From: Sapria himalayana
Taxonomy: Eukaryota; Streptophyta; Magnoliopsida; Malpighiales; Rafflesiaceae
Reading direction: 5' to 3'
Assembly (NCBI GenBank): GCA_029783825.1
Contig: JAREIK010016294.1
Span: forward strand, 83,049 to 147,048
Length of the DNA: 64,000 nt
The translations under genes and the position numbers were made by a program. The notes beneath the pieces are model-generated. The model ran no database searches. It saw only the letters and a program-made list of their open reading frames with translations, and had not been told where the DNA came from. This document shows positions 30,293 through 42,760 of the stretch, piece by piece; within the stretch, counting starts at the first letter, position 1, and every line of letters starts with the position of its first letter.

Positions 30293-30785
30293 ATGTTTCA
30301 ATCTGTGTGTATCCGTTTATATCTTTGTATATCTATCTATCTGTATGTTTGTATATTTGTCTGTATATCTGTTTGTCTATCTATCTTTCTATCTATCTAT
30401 TTGTCTCTCTATCTATCTATCTATCTATCTGTATTTAGTTAGTTAGTCTCTCTCTCTCTCTCTCCCTCTTTCTATTTTTCGATCTGTCTATCTATCTTTC
30501 TATCTATCTATCTATCTATCTATATATCTATTTATCTATCTATAAATCTATGTATTTGTGTATTTTTCTATCTTTTTGTCTAAATATATATCTATATTTC
30601 TATTTGCCTATCAATGTATTTTTCTATTTGTCTATATGACTATATGCCTATTTAACTATTTGTCTTTCTGGTTATCTTTATAACTATCTTTATATCTTAT
30701 ATCCATGTGTCTATCATTCTACCTATATATTTATCTCTCTATCTTTTGTATATATGTCTATATATCTATCTATCTATTTATTTTT
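27310..30785 (+). repeat. Large tandem duplication, 1.7-1.8 kb period
   Basis: The segment from about 27,310 to 29,000 is repeated directly at about 29,000 to 30,785. Matching landmarks in order are TATAATTTAT (27,351 and 29,035), TGTCAATATG (27,491 and 29,178), ATCAATCGAA (27,831 and 29,521), TCCCATGTAC (28,031 and 29,735), CTTTCTAAAA (28,201 and 29,905), CTGTATTTAG (28,641 and 30,429) and TCTGGTTATC (28,881 and 30,667). The offset grows from 1,684 to about 1,788 bp through indels and microsatellite growth. Each copy itself spans about two of the smaller anchor units. Confidence 0.93.
30229..30292. repeat. (AAAT)n followed by (TA)n
   Basis: About eight ATAA/AAAT units pass into a TA run of about 32 bp. 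The matching place in the first copy of the 1.7 kb duplication (about 28,494-28,513) has only a TA run. The AAAT block is therefore specific to the second copy. Confidence 0.92.
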
Positions 30786-32523
30786 CTATCTATCGGAATA
30801 TCTGTCTATTTTGTTATATTTCTATATCTCGATTTGTCTATCTATCAATCGATCTATCTTACTATCTGTCTATTTGTCTATTTGTGTATCTGTCTATCTA
30901 TCCATCCATCTATCTATTTATCTATCTATCTAACTATTTGTCTATCAATTTATATGTCTATATGTTTATATGTCTATATATCTATATATCTGTCTATCTA
31001 ACTATTTCTTTATTTGTCTGACTGTCTGTCTATCTGACAATCTATTTATCTATTTATTTATGTCTATCTTCTATTTATTTGTCTATCTGTTTATTTTTGT
31101 CTAATCGACTTTTATTTATTTTTTTATCTATCTATCTATCTGTCTGTCTATCGGACAATCTATCTATCTATTTTTCTATCTATTTATCTATATGTCTGTA
31201 TATTTGTCTTTTTGTATATCTATATATCTATCTATCTGTCTTTTTGTTTCTATGTAAATCTAACTATTTGTCAATCTATTTATCTTTTATATTTATATCT
31301 ATCATTCTATCTATCTACCTCTCTCTCAATTTGTTTATGTATCTATCTGTCTATCTATCTAAATGGTCTATCTATTTATTGGTTTATCTTTTTATCTTTC
31401 TTTTTGTCTATCTATCTATCTATCTATCTGACTATATTTTTATCTGTCTATTTGTGTATATGTCTATATATCTATCTATCTATCTATTTCTCTCTCTATC
31501 TATCTGACTATATGACTATTTTTCTATTTATCTATCTGTCTATCTTTCTAACTAACTAACTATCTATCTATCTATCTCTTTATCCGTCAATCAGCCTATC
31601 TATCTATCTTTCTTTCTTTATTTCTATCTATCTGTCTATTTGTTAATCTGTCTATCTTTCTATCAGTCTATATGTCTATATATCTATCTATATGTCTATC
31701 TATATTAATATCTATTTATCTATCAATATATATGTCTATCTATCTATCTATCTATCTATTTGACAATTTGTCTTTCATCACTCTGTCTTTCTATCTATAA
31801 ATTTATCTATTTATCTATTTATCTGACAATATGTTTATCTATCAATCTGTTTTTCTATCTATCTATTTATATGTCTATGTGTATATCTACTTATCTATCT
31901 ATCTATCTATCTGTCTATCTATCTATCTATCTGTCTTTCGGTTTATTTGACAATCTATCTATCTGTCTATATGTTATTCTTTTTGTCTATCAGTCCATCA
32001 ATCTGTCTATCTAACTATCTATCTATCTATTTGTCTATCTATATATTTATATATCTATTTCTTTGTCTATATAACTATCTATCTATTTATCTATCTGATT
32101 ATCTTTTATGCATCTATTTGCGTATATGTTTATCTGATATCTATCTATCTTTAAATCTATTTGACTATCTTTAAATATGTATTCGTGTATATGTCTATCT
32201 CTTTCTAAATGTCTATTTGTCTATGTCTATCCTCTATCTTCTTATCTATCTATCATTCTATATTTGTGTCTATCTGCCTATTTGTATATCTATATATTTA
32301 TTTTTCTATATGTCTATTTGTATGTCTATTTGTCTATCTGTATATCTATCTATCTATCTATCTATATGTCTACCTGTCTAACTTCCTATTTCCCTAACTT
32401 TTTATCTACATATCTACATATCTACCTATCTACATATCTGACTATTTGCCTATATACCTATCTACCTATTTTCCTATATACTTATCTGTCTATCTGTCTA
32501 TCCATCCTTCATATCATCTGTCT

Positions 32524-32554
<31 letters not shown>

Positions 32555-35366
32555 GTCTATCTATCTATATGTTTATCTATCTTTTTGTCTATCTGTGTAT
32601 ATATATATATATATCTTTCTTTCAGTCTATCAGTCTCTCTAACTAACTATCTATTTTTTTTATTTGTCTATCAGTCTATCTGTCTATCTATCTATAATCT
32701 ATTTGTATATCTTTCAATCAATCAATCTATTTATCTATATGGTCTATCTATCTATCTTTCTATCGGACTATCTATTTATTGGTTTTTCTTTTTATCTATC
32801 TACTTGTCTATCTGTCTACCTATGTGTCTGACTATCTTTGTATCTGTCTATTTGTGTATATTTTTATCTGTATGTCTCTTTATTGTCTATCTGTCTATTT
32901 CTATCAACTACATGTCTATCTATTTATCTATTTGTCTATCTAATTGTCAGTCAATCTGAGTGTATATCTTTCTTTCCTTTAATATATCTTTTTTTCTGTC
33001 TATCTATTTGTCTATTTGTCATCTATCTATCTATCTATCTATCAAACTACCAATGTACCTATCTCGATATATGTTTAAACATCTATCTATCTATCTATCT
33101 TTATATCTATCTATCTATCTATTTGTCTGTCTGTCTGTCTATCTATCTATGTAACTATGTATCTATATGTGTTTCTTTTATCTATCTATTTGTCTATTTG
33201 TCTATTTATCTATCTGTCTGTCTATCTGTCTATTTGTCTGTCTCATTGTTTATCTACATATCAATCTATTTGTTTATATGTTTATATATCAATCAATCTA
33301 TCTGCCTACATGATCTATCTATCTATCTCTCTATCTATCAATCTATATTTCTAACTATTTTTTGTTTTATCTTTTTATCTATCTACTCATCTTTTAGTCT
33401 ATAGATCTATCTAACTATCTTTCTATCTGTCTATTTGTATATATGTCTATCTATCTATCTATCTAAATGACTATTTGTTTGTGTCTTTCCTTTATTTTCC
33501 TATCTATTTATCTATCTATCATTCTAGTTATCAGTTTGTTGGTCTATCTTTCTTTCTTTCTACATGTCACTTTTTCTATTTTTTTTGTCTATCTATCTAG
33601 GTATCTATCTATCTATCTACATATCGATCTATCAATCAATAAATCTATCTATTTATTTATCTATCTATCTATCTCTCTATGCTATCTGGTTATCTATCTA
33701 TCTATATATCTATCTATCAATCAATTAATCTATCTATTTTCTATCTATCTATCTATATCTATATGTACCTATCCGGCTATCTAGCTATCTGTCTATCTAT
33801 CTATATGTCTATCTTTCTATATGACTATCTTTCTATCTGTATATTTGTCTATCTGTCTATATATCTATCTGCCTTTTTGTCTTTCTGTCATGAGTCTATT
33901 TGTCTATCTATGTATCTATCTATCTATGTATATTTCTATCTATCCGTATATCTACCTATATGTCTATATGTCTATCTATCTGTCTATCTTTCTAAAATTC
34001 TATGTCTATTTGTCAATCAATCAATCAATATGATCTATCTATTACTTTGTCTATCTATAGATTTTTTATTTGTCTATTTATCTATATATTGTCTATCTAT
34101 TTATATGGCCTATCTATCTATCTCTATATCTGTATATCTATCTATCTATTTATTGGGTTTTCTATTTATCTATCTACTTGTCTATGTATCAATCTTTCTA
34201 AATGACTATCTTTCTATTTGTCTATTTGTGTATATGTCTATCTGTCTATCTCTCAAAATGTACATCTAATTAAGTCTATCATCTATCTGCCTATATATCT
34301 ATCTATCTATCTATCTCTCTTTCTGTGTATGTCTGCCTGTCTCTTTGTATATCTGTCTATCTATTTGTTTATCTGTCTGTTTGTCTATCTATCTTTATGT
34401 TTGTCTGCCTGTCTCTCTTTCTATCTATCTTTGTTTAGTTTGTCTGTCTCTATCCCTCACTATTTGTTTATTTGTCTATCTATCTATATATTTTTATATC
34501 TTTCTATATATCTATATATCTTTATATATATATATATATATCTGTCTATTTGTTTATCTATTTATCTGTCTATATGTCTATAAATCTATCTTTCTATCTG
34601 TCAATCTGTCTATCTATCTTTTAGTCTTTAGGTTTATCTGTATAATAGTCTATCTATCTTCTATCTATCTGTCTATCTATCTTTTTATCTATCTATCTAT
34701 TTACCTATCTATCTATTTACCTATCTATCTTTAGTATATATGTCTATATATCTACCTGTCTATTTATTTATCTATCTATCTGTTTATTTATTTATCTATC
34801 TATCTGTATATTTGTCTATCTGTCTATCTATCTATCTTATTATCTATCTATTTGTCTATCTGTCTATCTATCTATCTGTCTTTCTGTCTGTCTATCTAAC
34901 TATTTGTCTTTTAGTCTATATGTCTATATGTCTATATATCTATCCGTCTCTCTAACTCTTTGTATATATGTTTATCTTTCTTATATCTATCTTTGTATCT
35001 GTCTATTTGTCTATCTGAAAATCTATCTATCTATTTATTTTTGACTATCTGTTTTCTCTTTATCTGTCTATCTGTTTATTTTTGTCTATCCATCTTCTAT
35101 TTATTTGTATATCTATCTATTTGTCTATCTATCTATTTGTCTATCTATCTATTTGTCTATCAATCTATTTGTCAATTTTCTATCTGTCTATCCATCTATC
35201 TGTATATTTGTTTATATATATATATATCTATATATATCTATCTATCTATTTATCTTTTGTATTTCTGTCAATCTAAATATTTGTCTATTTATATATCTTT
35301 CAATATTTATATCTATCAATCTCTCTATCTGCCTTTCTCTCAATCTGTTTATGTATTTATATATTT

Positions 35367-35707
35367 TTAATTCTTAATATGTTTTTGTTCATGTCTGAAT
35401 TCTTTATTAATTCATTTGTCAAGAGATCTTCGAATTGGATCACTATTCCATTAATTTATATTTTCTTTTTTAATTTAATATTCAAAGATTGAGTTGAATC
35501 AAAGTAAAAATGCAGCTATTTGATCTTAATTGAGAAGTGAAAAGCTGATTCTTTCAAAATTTCAATTTATTTCTTTTTTGCTTTCCTTTCTTGTCCATTC
35601 ACGTATTTCATTCAGTAGATGTACAAAAGGTTTATGAATGGAATTTTGAATCAAAATTTTTTGAGTGGGCTTTAAACTTTCTTAAACTTTGTATGTAGTC
35701 AATCAAG
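35367..35707 (+). other. Left leader of the CACTA element
   Basis: This is AT-rich, non-repetitive sequence between the satellite and the first transposase codons. I see no CACTA terminus, no subterminal repeat like those on the right, and no coding feature. It may be the remaining 5' untranslated part of the element. Confidence 0.5.
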
Positions 35708-38700
35708 ATGGATGGATGGAAAAAAAATTAAGTGTCCATGTAATAACTACAAGTGTTAGAATATTCCTTTTCATGAGGTAAATACTATAAGATACCATTT
35801 GGCTAAATATGGCTTTATACCAAATTATTTTGGTTGGATTGATCATGGAGAAAGTATAATGGCTCAGAACATTGACCAAAATGAAGGTACTGAATCATTT
35901 GCATGTGGTGAAGAAACATCAAGCACATACCATATAATGGTCATGGAAGCTACTGGTGATGACTTCAATATGTATTACATGGATAAACCACCGAATCCTA
36001 AAGATCAGAAATTTTATGAAATGCTTAATGCTACAGATAATGAGTTGTGGCCTGGCTTTAAAACATATCCGTTATTGTCACTTGTGACTAAACTAAAGAG
36101 CATGAAGTCAGAAAATCATATGTCTAAAAAAATATTTGATCAGGTGATAGAACTGATGCAAGAAGATTGTTTCAGATAATAATTTGATCACTAATAACTT
36201 TTAGAACACTAAGAAGTTACTACGAGGTATGGGTCTACCAGTAAAAAAAATTGATTGTTGTTTTAATGGATGTATGTTATATTGGGTTGTTGATAGTAAT
36301 TTTATTAGTTGTGAATTTTGTGATCATCCTAGGTTTAAGAAAACACCTCGTGTTGCAGATATGCGACAAAAGATTAAAGTTTCATTTAAGAATATGTTTT
36401 ACATTCCTTTTATTCCTCAATTACTGAGACTATATGCATCAAATGCTATAACAAATGATATGAGACGGCATTATGAGCATGAGGTTGAAGAAGGGGTGAT
36501 GTGTCATCCATCAGATTCACTTGCTTGGAAGTAATTTAAACATATACATTAAGATTTTGTAGCTGAAAATCAAAATGTGAGATTGGGTCTCTACACTAAT
36601 GGATTTCAGCTATTTGGACAATCTGGACAACAGTATTCAACATGACCAGTGATAGTGACCCCTTATAATTTTCCTACGTGGTTGTGTATGAAGGAGCGAT
36701 ATATTTTTTTTCTATATTTGTTGTAGGGCCAAAAAAACTGAAAGATATGCTGGATGTTTTCTTACAGCCTCTTATAGCAGAGTTAAATCATTTGTGGGAT
36801 GTTGGCGAAATACATATGACATTTCAAAGAATCAAAATTTTATTATGCGGGCAGCCCTTATGTGGTTGGTAAGTGACTTTCTTACATATTCAATGTTGTC
36901 TGGTTGGAGTACTGCAAAATGAATCACATGTCCATATTCCATGAAAAAGTCTGATGCATTTACCCTCAAATTCATTAGTAAATAGTCATGGTATTATATT
37001 CTTCATAAGTTTTTACCTACAAATCATCCATTCCATAGAAATAGAAATGCATTTTGAAAAAATAAAATAGTGATGACAATTACACCAGTTGTACATTCAA
37101 GAGATGACATTTTTACAGAGATTCAGAGTTTGGGTATGAAAAAGGTAACTAAAAAGAATGCTATTGGAACTAATGGACAAATATGCAAATATTTGGAGGG
37201 AGGAAATGTAGTATTTTATGGGACTTGTCCTATTGGAACTCTAATTTAATTCATCATAACTTGGATGTACTGCATATTGAAAAAAATATGTTTGACAATG
37301 TTTTCAACACTGTCCATAATGTTGACAGAAAAATAAAAGAGACTCTAAAATCAAGACAAGTGTTGAATGATTACTATCGGCATCCTGAATTGAAATTGAA
37401 CTAGACAACAGAAAAATTCACTAATGCTTGTTACACACTGTCTAAACACTTGATAAGAATGCAAGACAGATATTGTGTGAATGGGTTAGAAATTTGAAGT
37501 ATTTTTTATGGATATGTGTCAAAAATGGGTAGATGTGTGGATATGAAGAATTTTAAGTTATTTGGAATGAAAAGTCATGACTGTCATGTATTTATTCAGA
37601 GATTATTATTATTTGCATTGCATGAATTACTTCCCCTAAGTGTTTGGAAGGTCCTTACAGGACTTAGTTTGTTCTTAAAACTACTAACTCCAACCACAAT
37701 CATTATAGATAACATGGTGATGTTGGAGAATGACATACCACATATTCTTTGTAAGCTTGAACTGATATTCCCACCGAGCTTTTTTGACTCAATGGAGCAT
37801 TTGCCGGTTCATTTGTCATTGAAGCAAGGATAGTATGGCCAAGACAATATAGGTGGATGTATCCTTTAGAGAGATATATGCATATAAGAAGTAGTGTTTT
37901 CTTATTTCAAACATAAAGTAATATTGTAATTTAATATAATTTAAACCTACCATTATGGTTGTATGTATTTTCGTAAGTTGAAATTGAATGTTAGAAACAA
38001 GACACAAATTGAGAGTTCTATTTGCAATGCATATTTAGTAGAAGAAGAATCATGATTTTGTTCTTATTATTCTGAGGATCATGTCAATACATAAAATAGA
38101 AATGTGACTCGATATGGTGAAGGTCAAGTACTAGTATAAGATGATTCTGTGGACAAGCTATATATCTTCAAGCACCTTGAAAAAACATTTGGAAGAGCAA
38201 AGAAAATATGTATGACAAATGAAGAGTATAAAGTAACCCAGAGCTACATTTTACTTAATTGTGAGGAGGTTGCACCTTTTATTGAGTATGTATACCCAAA
38301 TTGTTTACCGGTTTAATCATATTTTAATTTTTTCCCTAATAAAAATAATTTAAATTAATATACATTTTTCTTTCCTCTGTTTATATTTGTGAATAATTTA
38401 TGTTGATCAGTTAAAAAATATGCCACCAATAATTTCCACCCATGAGGTCGATTATATGCTAGAAATAGAATTTTCGAATTGGTTCAAAAATTATGCGAAA
38501 ATTATTAAGTTTAAATTTTTTGAATTATTTAATTTATTAGTATCTTTTAGTTATTAACATCATTTGTTTAAATTTTGCAACAGACAAATAATCCTTGAAA
38601 TGGAGATTGCAATATTTTCATTCATAATCTTGGTAAAGGCCCATTTAGATATGTGATAACCTATCATGAGTATTTTGTCAATGTATATAAATTTCATACA

Positions 38701-39313
38701 TTCGGGCATGGTTCTTCTAAAGCAACAATAAATAGTTGTGTATGAATTAAAGGCTCAAGTTATAGTGTAGATGAGATTGATTATTATGGTTAACTCACAT
38801 AAGTTATTGAGTTGGAGTATACTAGACTTAAAAATAACAAGATTGTATTATTAAAGTGAGAGTGGTTTGATCCTATACGAAATATGGGTACAAAGATTCA
38901 TTCGAATTATAAGCTAGTGGGTGTTAACCATAAACACATATATTACATATGAGCCATTTATTATGGCAGTTGAAGCCACTCTAGTATATTATTATACATA
39001 TCCGAGTTTATCTTGTGATAAGAGTGACTGGTGGGATATTTTCAAAATCAAAGCTCGATCAATTTTTGAAGTGCCAACATCTCAATATAGAAGTGCAAAC
39101 TTAGCTATTGCACTGACATTCCAAGAAGATGACATAAATAACATTGCACCTGTGCATGTAGATGAAGATCCAAAAAATATATGTGACTAAAATAGTGGCC
39201 TAATAGAAATTGAAGATGATCAATTTCTATCTGAAGATAAGTTGAAACTTCCATCAAAATCAGATGAAATGTTAGAAGATTCATTGGAGGATGATAGTGA
39301 TGCCGATAATTAA
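35708..39313 (+). pseudogene. TNPD/TNP2-like CACTA transposase pseudogene
   Basis: The remains follow the family order. A transposase-associated domain has IKCPCNN, then VNTIRYHLAKYGFIPNYFGW and DHGES (35,730-35,860). TNP2 follows: FYEMLNATDNELWPGF near 36,020; KKLLRGMGLP and KKIDCCFNGCMLYW near 36,210-36,285; NVRLGLYTNGFQLFGQ near 36,580; NLDVLHIEKNMFDNVFNTV near 37,260-37,315. DUF4218-like sequence has LFGMKSHDCHVFIQRLL and ELIFPPSFFDSMEHLPVHLS (37,560-37,820), then WMYPLERYMHIRS. DUF4216-like sequence runs from about 38,600, with TYHEYFVNVYKFHTFGHG, and ends DDSDADN at 39,313. Stops and frame changes break it throughout, including a shift at the run of eight A after the first ATG. Most of the usual start of the first domain is absent. 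Introns near 38,300-38,410 and 38,500-38,580 are likely. Confidence 0.92.
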
Positions 39314-39459
39314 AATTTTATGATTATTTTATAATATTATACTATCAAAGATTTTTTATATTTTGTTGAAATCTATTGATGTGCATTATTCTAGAATGCA
39401 TGGTTGTTCATCATATCTATATTATTTGTTCTATGTTAATATTTTTTTTGTACAACATA

Positions 39460-41459
39460 TGGTGCCTAAAGCACGTGGCCATTGGTAGAGGCTGACGTGG
39501 ACACAAAAATAGATGAAGTTCAACTTGTATTTTACATCTAGTTGAAAATTTAGTACCATCTCATACTGACCATATACAGACTTCAACATCACAGTCACCA
39601 TCTCCGTCACAATCACCATCACCATCATTGGAACATTTACCATCACAGTCACCATCTCCGTCACCATCACCATCACCATCATTGGCACATTTACCATCAC
39701 CTTTATTAGATATAAGCTCACCACCCATTGTCCTTCCTACACACACTTTTGATCCATCATGAATTTCTACACCACCTTTTATACCGATAGTTTCTCCATT
39801 TACAATACCATTGACATCATCAAATGATGCGTCTTCCTCTACATTAGTGCTAAATTAGTAATTGAGATTTTGGATGGGAGGTATAAGAAATATATAAATA
39901 TTACTTGAATAAAAAATTATGATATTTCTTTTAGTGGTTTTTATATATAGTATTGATTCGCTTATTTTCAATGTTATTTATTTATTTGTACAGTTTTATT
40001 CCTTCTCACAAGTATTCGGCTATAATTACAAATTCATTCAAGAAAATGATCGATTCTAAAGCATTCTTAGGGAAGAATGTTTTGGATCAATAAAGAGTCT
40101 AATTTTAATGATATTCAGATAAAAACAATGAAATAAAAGCATTTAAAATTATTTATCTAATTAGTTAACTAATATGTTCGTTATTATTCAAGCAGTAAAT
40201 AATAATGACATTGGTATTAATATAATTTTTTTGTGAGTTTTCTATATATAGAATCAGTACACATGGGCACCCAAATTTGATGGAAAGATAAAACCATTGT
40301 GGGAGAGCAAAGTTGCTAAATGGTATTTAAAATTTGTCCATAAATTAAATAATCTAAAAGATAGGCCAGATTTTATAATAGAGGATGAGTGGCCTACATT
40401 GCTTAAGCATTGGGAGGAGCTAGATGTGAAAAAAAAATCAGAGATTGCTAGCAAAAATCGATGGACTGAGGTAGCCCGACTAGGTACAGGATTATCGTGC
40501 CACACAGGATGGTCAAAGTCGAGTATTGTGCACGCTCGAGATTTGGTACAATTTAAAAGTTTAAAACATTTATATATTTAGTAGTTGTCCTAATAGTCCA
40601 AATAAAATCTGTGCAATGGATTTAAAATTTTTTTTAAAATTTTTAACATTTGTTTGACTTTATAAATACATGCTCTAGGCTAAAGAATTGGGTAGAGATC
40701 CCAATTTTTATGAGATTTTCAGGAGGATGCATGTGAAGAAAGTGGATGACTAGTTTGTTGACAACAAGTCTCAGATGATTGATGTAAGTATATGTTATTT
40801 TAATAAAATTTTATAATACTACAGTAAATTTTGAAAGAAGCTTGGAATTAAAGATATTAAATTTATTTTATGTATATCTAGAAAAGTATTTTTTTTTTCT
40901 ATTTTTTCACAAGGAACTCATGAAGGAATGTGTGAGAGCTTCTTCTCAACAAGTTGAGGGTTTTATGGATCTTCAACCAATTGACTATGATGCTATCTAT
41001 TTGGAGATCATAAGAGGGCATAAGAAGCAATGAGTGTATGACATTGGCTTGAAGGGAGTGACGTTTTGTTGTAGTAAATGTGCTTCTAATTCATCTATCA
41101 CGATAATGGCTGTTAAGGTGGTTGAACAACAAGTAATGGAAACAAATGAATGTTTTGAAGTTATGGAGATTGAAATGCAAGAGAAGGAATAGCAGATTTC
41201 TTATTTGAAGAAAGAAATACAGGAAATGAAAGAAGAAAAGGATGAGCAGATTCCTCATTTGATGGAAGAAATGCAAAAAATGAAAGAAATAAATGAAGTG
41301 ATGAAAGAAATGAGTGATAAGATGAAAGAAATTAAGAATGTAAAGCAACAGCAGAAATCCTATATAGTGTCACAGTTAATGGCTTTGACGCAAGAGAAAG
41401 CATTCCAAGATCCAGCTATGAAACCATGGAGGAGAGGCTATCACAAATGCACCAACTAA
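39460..41459 (+). pseudogene. TNPA/Transposase_24-like accessory gene, pseudogene
   Basis: This is the second gene of the CACTA element. Exon 1 begins near ATG 39,460, with a stop soon after, and encodes a Ser-Pro-rich stretch. Exon 2 (40,252-40,545) reads NQYTWAPKFDGKIKPLW and ends with NRWTEVARLGTGLSCHTGWS and KSSIVHARDL, typical of the plant Transposase_24 family. Exon 3 (40,679-40,783, GTAAGT donor) reads AKELGRDPNFYEIFRRMHVK. Exon 4 (40,914-41,459) reads EIIRGHKKQ, VYDIGLKG and then a charged coiled-coil rich in Met, Glu and Lys. Acceptor and donor signals preserve phase between exons 2, 3 and 4. In-frame stops at about 40,751, 41,031 and 41,190 break it. In better-known CACTA elements the matching protein binds subterminal repeats; that role here is inference. 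Confidence 0.85.
39588..39695 (+). repeat. 54-bp tandem duplication coding for Ser-Pro repeats
   Basis: Two adjacent 54-bp copies (39,588-39,641 and 39,642-39,695) differ at three or so positions. In the gene's frame each encodes SQSPSPS, then Ser-Pro pairs, then SLEHLP or SLAHLP. The length is 18 codons, so the duplication keeps the reading frame. The antisense open frame across it is a shadow. Confidence 0.9.
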
Positions 41460-41614
41460 TTATGAGGACGAATTTGTATCAGAATTATTTCTGAACTTTT
41501 TTTGATTATTGTCTGTGTAGCTAAATAGGATGAGACTTTTTTGGTGGTATTATTTTTGTTTATTCTAGTTTTGTTATTTGCTTTGCCGATTAACTGAACA
41601 ATGAATCTTTGTAG

Positions 41615-41718
41615 GACATCTGATGTGAGACGCACGAATAAATTCTGATTCAAAGCCTTCAGACATTGTCACGGTCCTTCCTATGGATGGGTTCCATCTT
41701 TACCAATCTCTACTGGTC
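41615..41718 (+). pseudogene. Captured exon of a P-loop kinase-like gene
   Basis: Downstream of a good acceptor (CTTTGTAG ending at 41,614), one frame reads DVRRTNKF and the next reads SDSKPSDIVTVLP, then MDGFHLYQSLL (PMDGFH at 41,680-41,697). PMDGFHLY is a hallmark of plant uridine-kinase/phosphoribulokinase-like P-loop proteins, in which an Arg-Arg-hydrophobic-Asn-Lys segment lies shortly before it. A frame change between the two blocks, a TGA at 41,626-41,628 and the absence of other exons make it a fragment. It lies just after the TNPA-like gene, inside the element, which suggests capture of host sequence. The match is from memory of the motif, so the family call is moderate. Confidence 0.55.
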
Positions 41719-42540
41719 AAAAAAAAGGCGGAACTATTATTATCTTCATTATTTCTGAAAATTTTTATTTTTGTACTCTCTATCACTTTCTAAAGATCAT
41801 TGCTAGCCATCTTTTAGATATTTCTTGAAGTTGAATGACTATCAATTGAGATTCGTGTTTGTTAATGTCTATAATTATTATTTTATATATATGTTAATGT
41901 GTATTGTTTTAATGGAGTGCATATTATTTTATGGAGTGCATCTTGAATTGTTTCCACCCATGAATGTGTATGATTATGAACTGTTCTGTAGTTATGTTGT
42001 CACATACAATGAAGTGATGGTGTTTGCTTCGAACCAAGAGAAGAACCCTTATGGTCGTAGAAACTATAGGGTTGATGGACAAACACAATAAAGCTAAGCA
42101 ATCAAAATCATTGGTGCAAGTACACAGAGAGGAGAAGAAATGTTCTAGGAAAGCCACGCAGAAGATTGGTGCTGCAGGGAGTGGCGGGGCAGAGTAGCCC
42201 CCTAATATGCCTTGGGACCGAGAGCAAGTTCTGGTTGCAGAGAGGTTGGGTTTTAAGATATATTTTCACCCAGCCTGGCTTGTGGCTTGTCTTCTAGGTT
42301 TTCCTCTAAGAGTTTTAAGATATATTTTCGAAAATTTAAATAATATTTGCATTTCTTATTAATGTTGATAGTGAAGTTTTGTGCCTTCTTTGTTAACTAT
42401 AAATGGGATAATACTTTTCCTGCAGTTCTATATCTATATCTATACCTTCTATTCTATATCTATAAGACATCAATATATACTGTAGTATATATGTATATAT
42501 ACCAAAGTATATATGTACATATATACTACAACAATATTTT
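41719..42540 (+). other. Unassigned interior of the CACTA element
   Basis: I recognise no gene here. A frame at 41,825-42,091 has a coding-looking end (NPYGRRNYRVDGQTQ). The stretch at 42,100-42,290 is richer in G and C than its surroundings, with coding-like pieces such as KATQKIGAAGSGGAE and PWDREQVLVAERLGFK. Further captured host sequence is possible. At 42,465-42,530 there is an imperfect palindrome of TATATA, GTATAT and GTACATATA elements. Confidence 0.4.
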
Positions 42541-42760
42541 GTCTAGAAGTACATCCACAGCCATGGCTGCCACTGCATATATCACTCCAGTTCTCGAGAA
42601 TTCATACCTGTAAGAAGCCATTAAATCTCTCACCGCAGCCAACTCTCCTCCTCCTCCATTTCTTCCTTTCAGTCAATTTGAACAATTGGGGAAGGACTTA
42701 ATCTCACCATTAGAAACACTGACAAATAATGAAGATGTGTGAGGGTTTATAGGTGATGGA
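42541..42760 (+). other. Coding-like fragment of unknown origin
   Basis: One frame reads MAATAYITPVLENSYL, a stop, then EAIKSLTAANSPPPPFLPFS and QFEQLGKDLISPLETLTNNE, then a stop and GFIGDGEEEKKH. Composition and the absence of AT-rich filler differ from neighbouring sequence and suggest an exon of a host gene carried by the element. I do not recognise the family. Two in-frame stops make it non-functional. Confidence 0.45.

Larger units (their letters stand above)
18842..35366 (+). repeat. Degenerate TCTA/GATA satellite, array segment 2, with higher-order units
   Basis: This continues segment 1 with the same strand orientation. It shows clear higher-order structure. Anchor A, close to TCTTTATCTATCTACTTG, recurs near 18.91, 20.59, 21.01, 21.91, 22.68, 23.40, 24.13, 25.76, 26.16, 26.75, 27.58, 29.27, 31.39, 32.79, 33.38 and 34.16 kb. 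Anchor B, close to TCTCTAAATGTCTATTTG followed by TGTCTATCCTCTATC, recurs near 21.06, 21.98, 23.05, 23.50, 24.24, 24.93, 26.93, 27.68, 28.45, 29.37, 30.19, 32.22, 33.48 and 34.27 kb, usually after anchor A. TA tracts often follow anchor B. The longest open frame, 540 codons at 19,242-20,864, is Ser-Ile-Tyr-Leu repeat and is not a gene. The right edge fades into unique sequence at about 35,366. Confidence 0.93.

Noticed and set aside
39431..39724. 97-codon minus-strand frame rich in Met, Val and Thr
   Set aside because: It is the complement of the Ser-Pro-coding tandem duplication in the TNPA-like gene.
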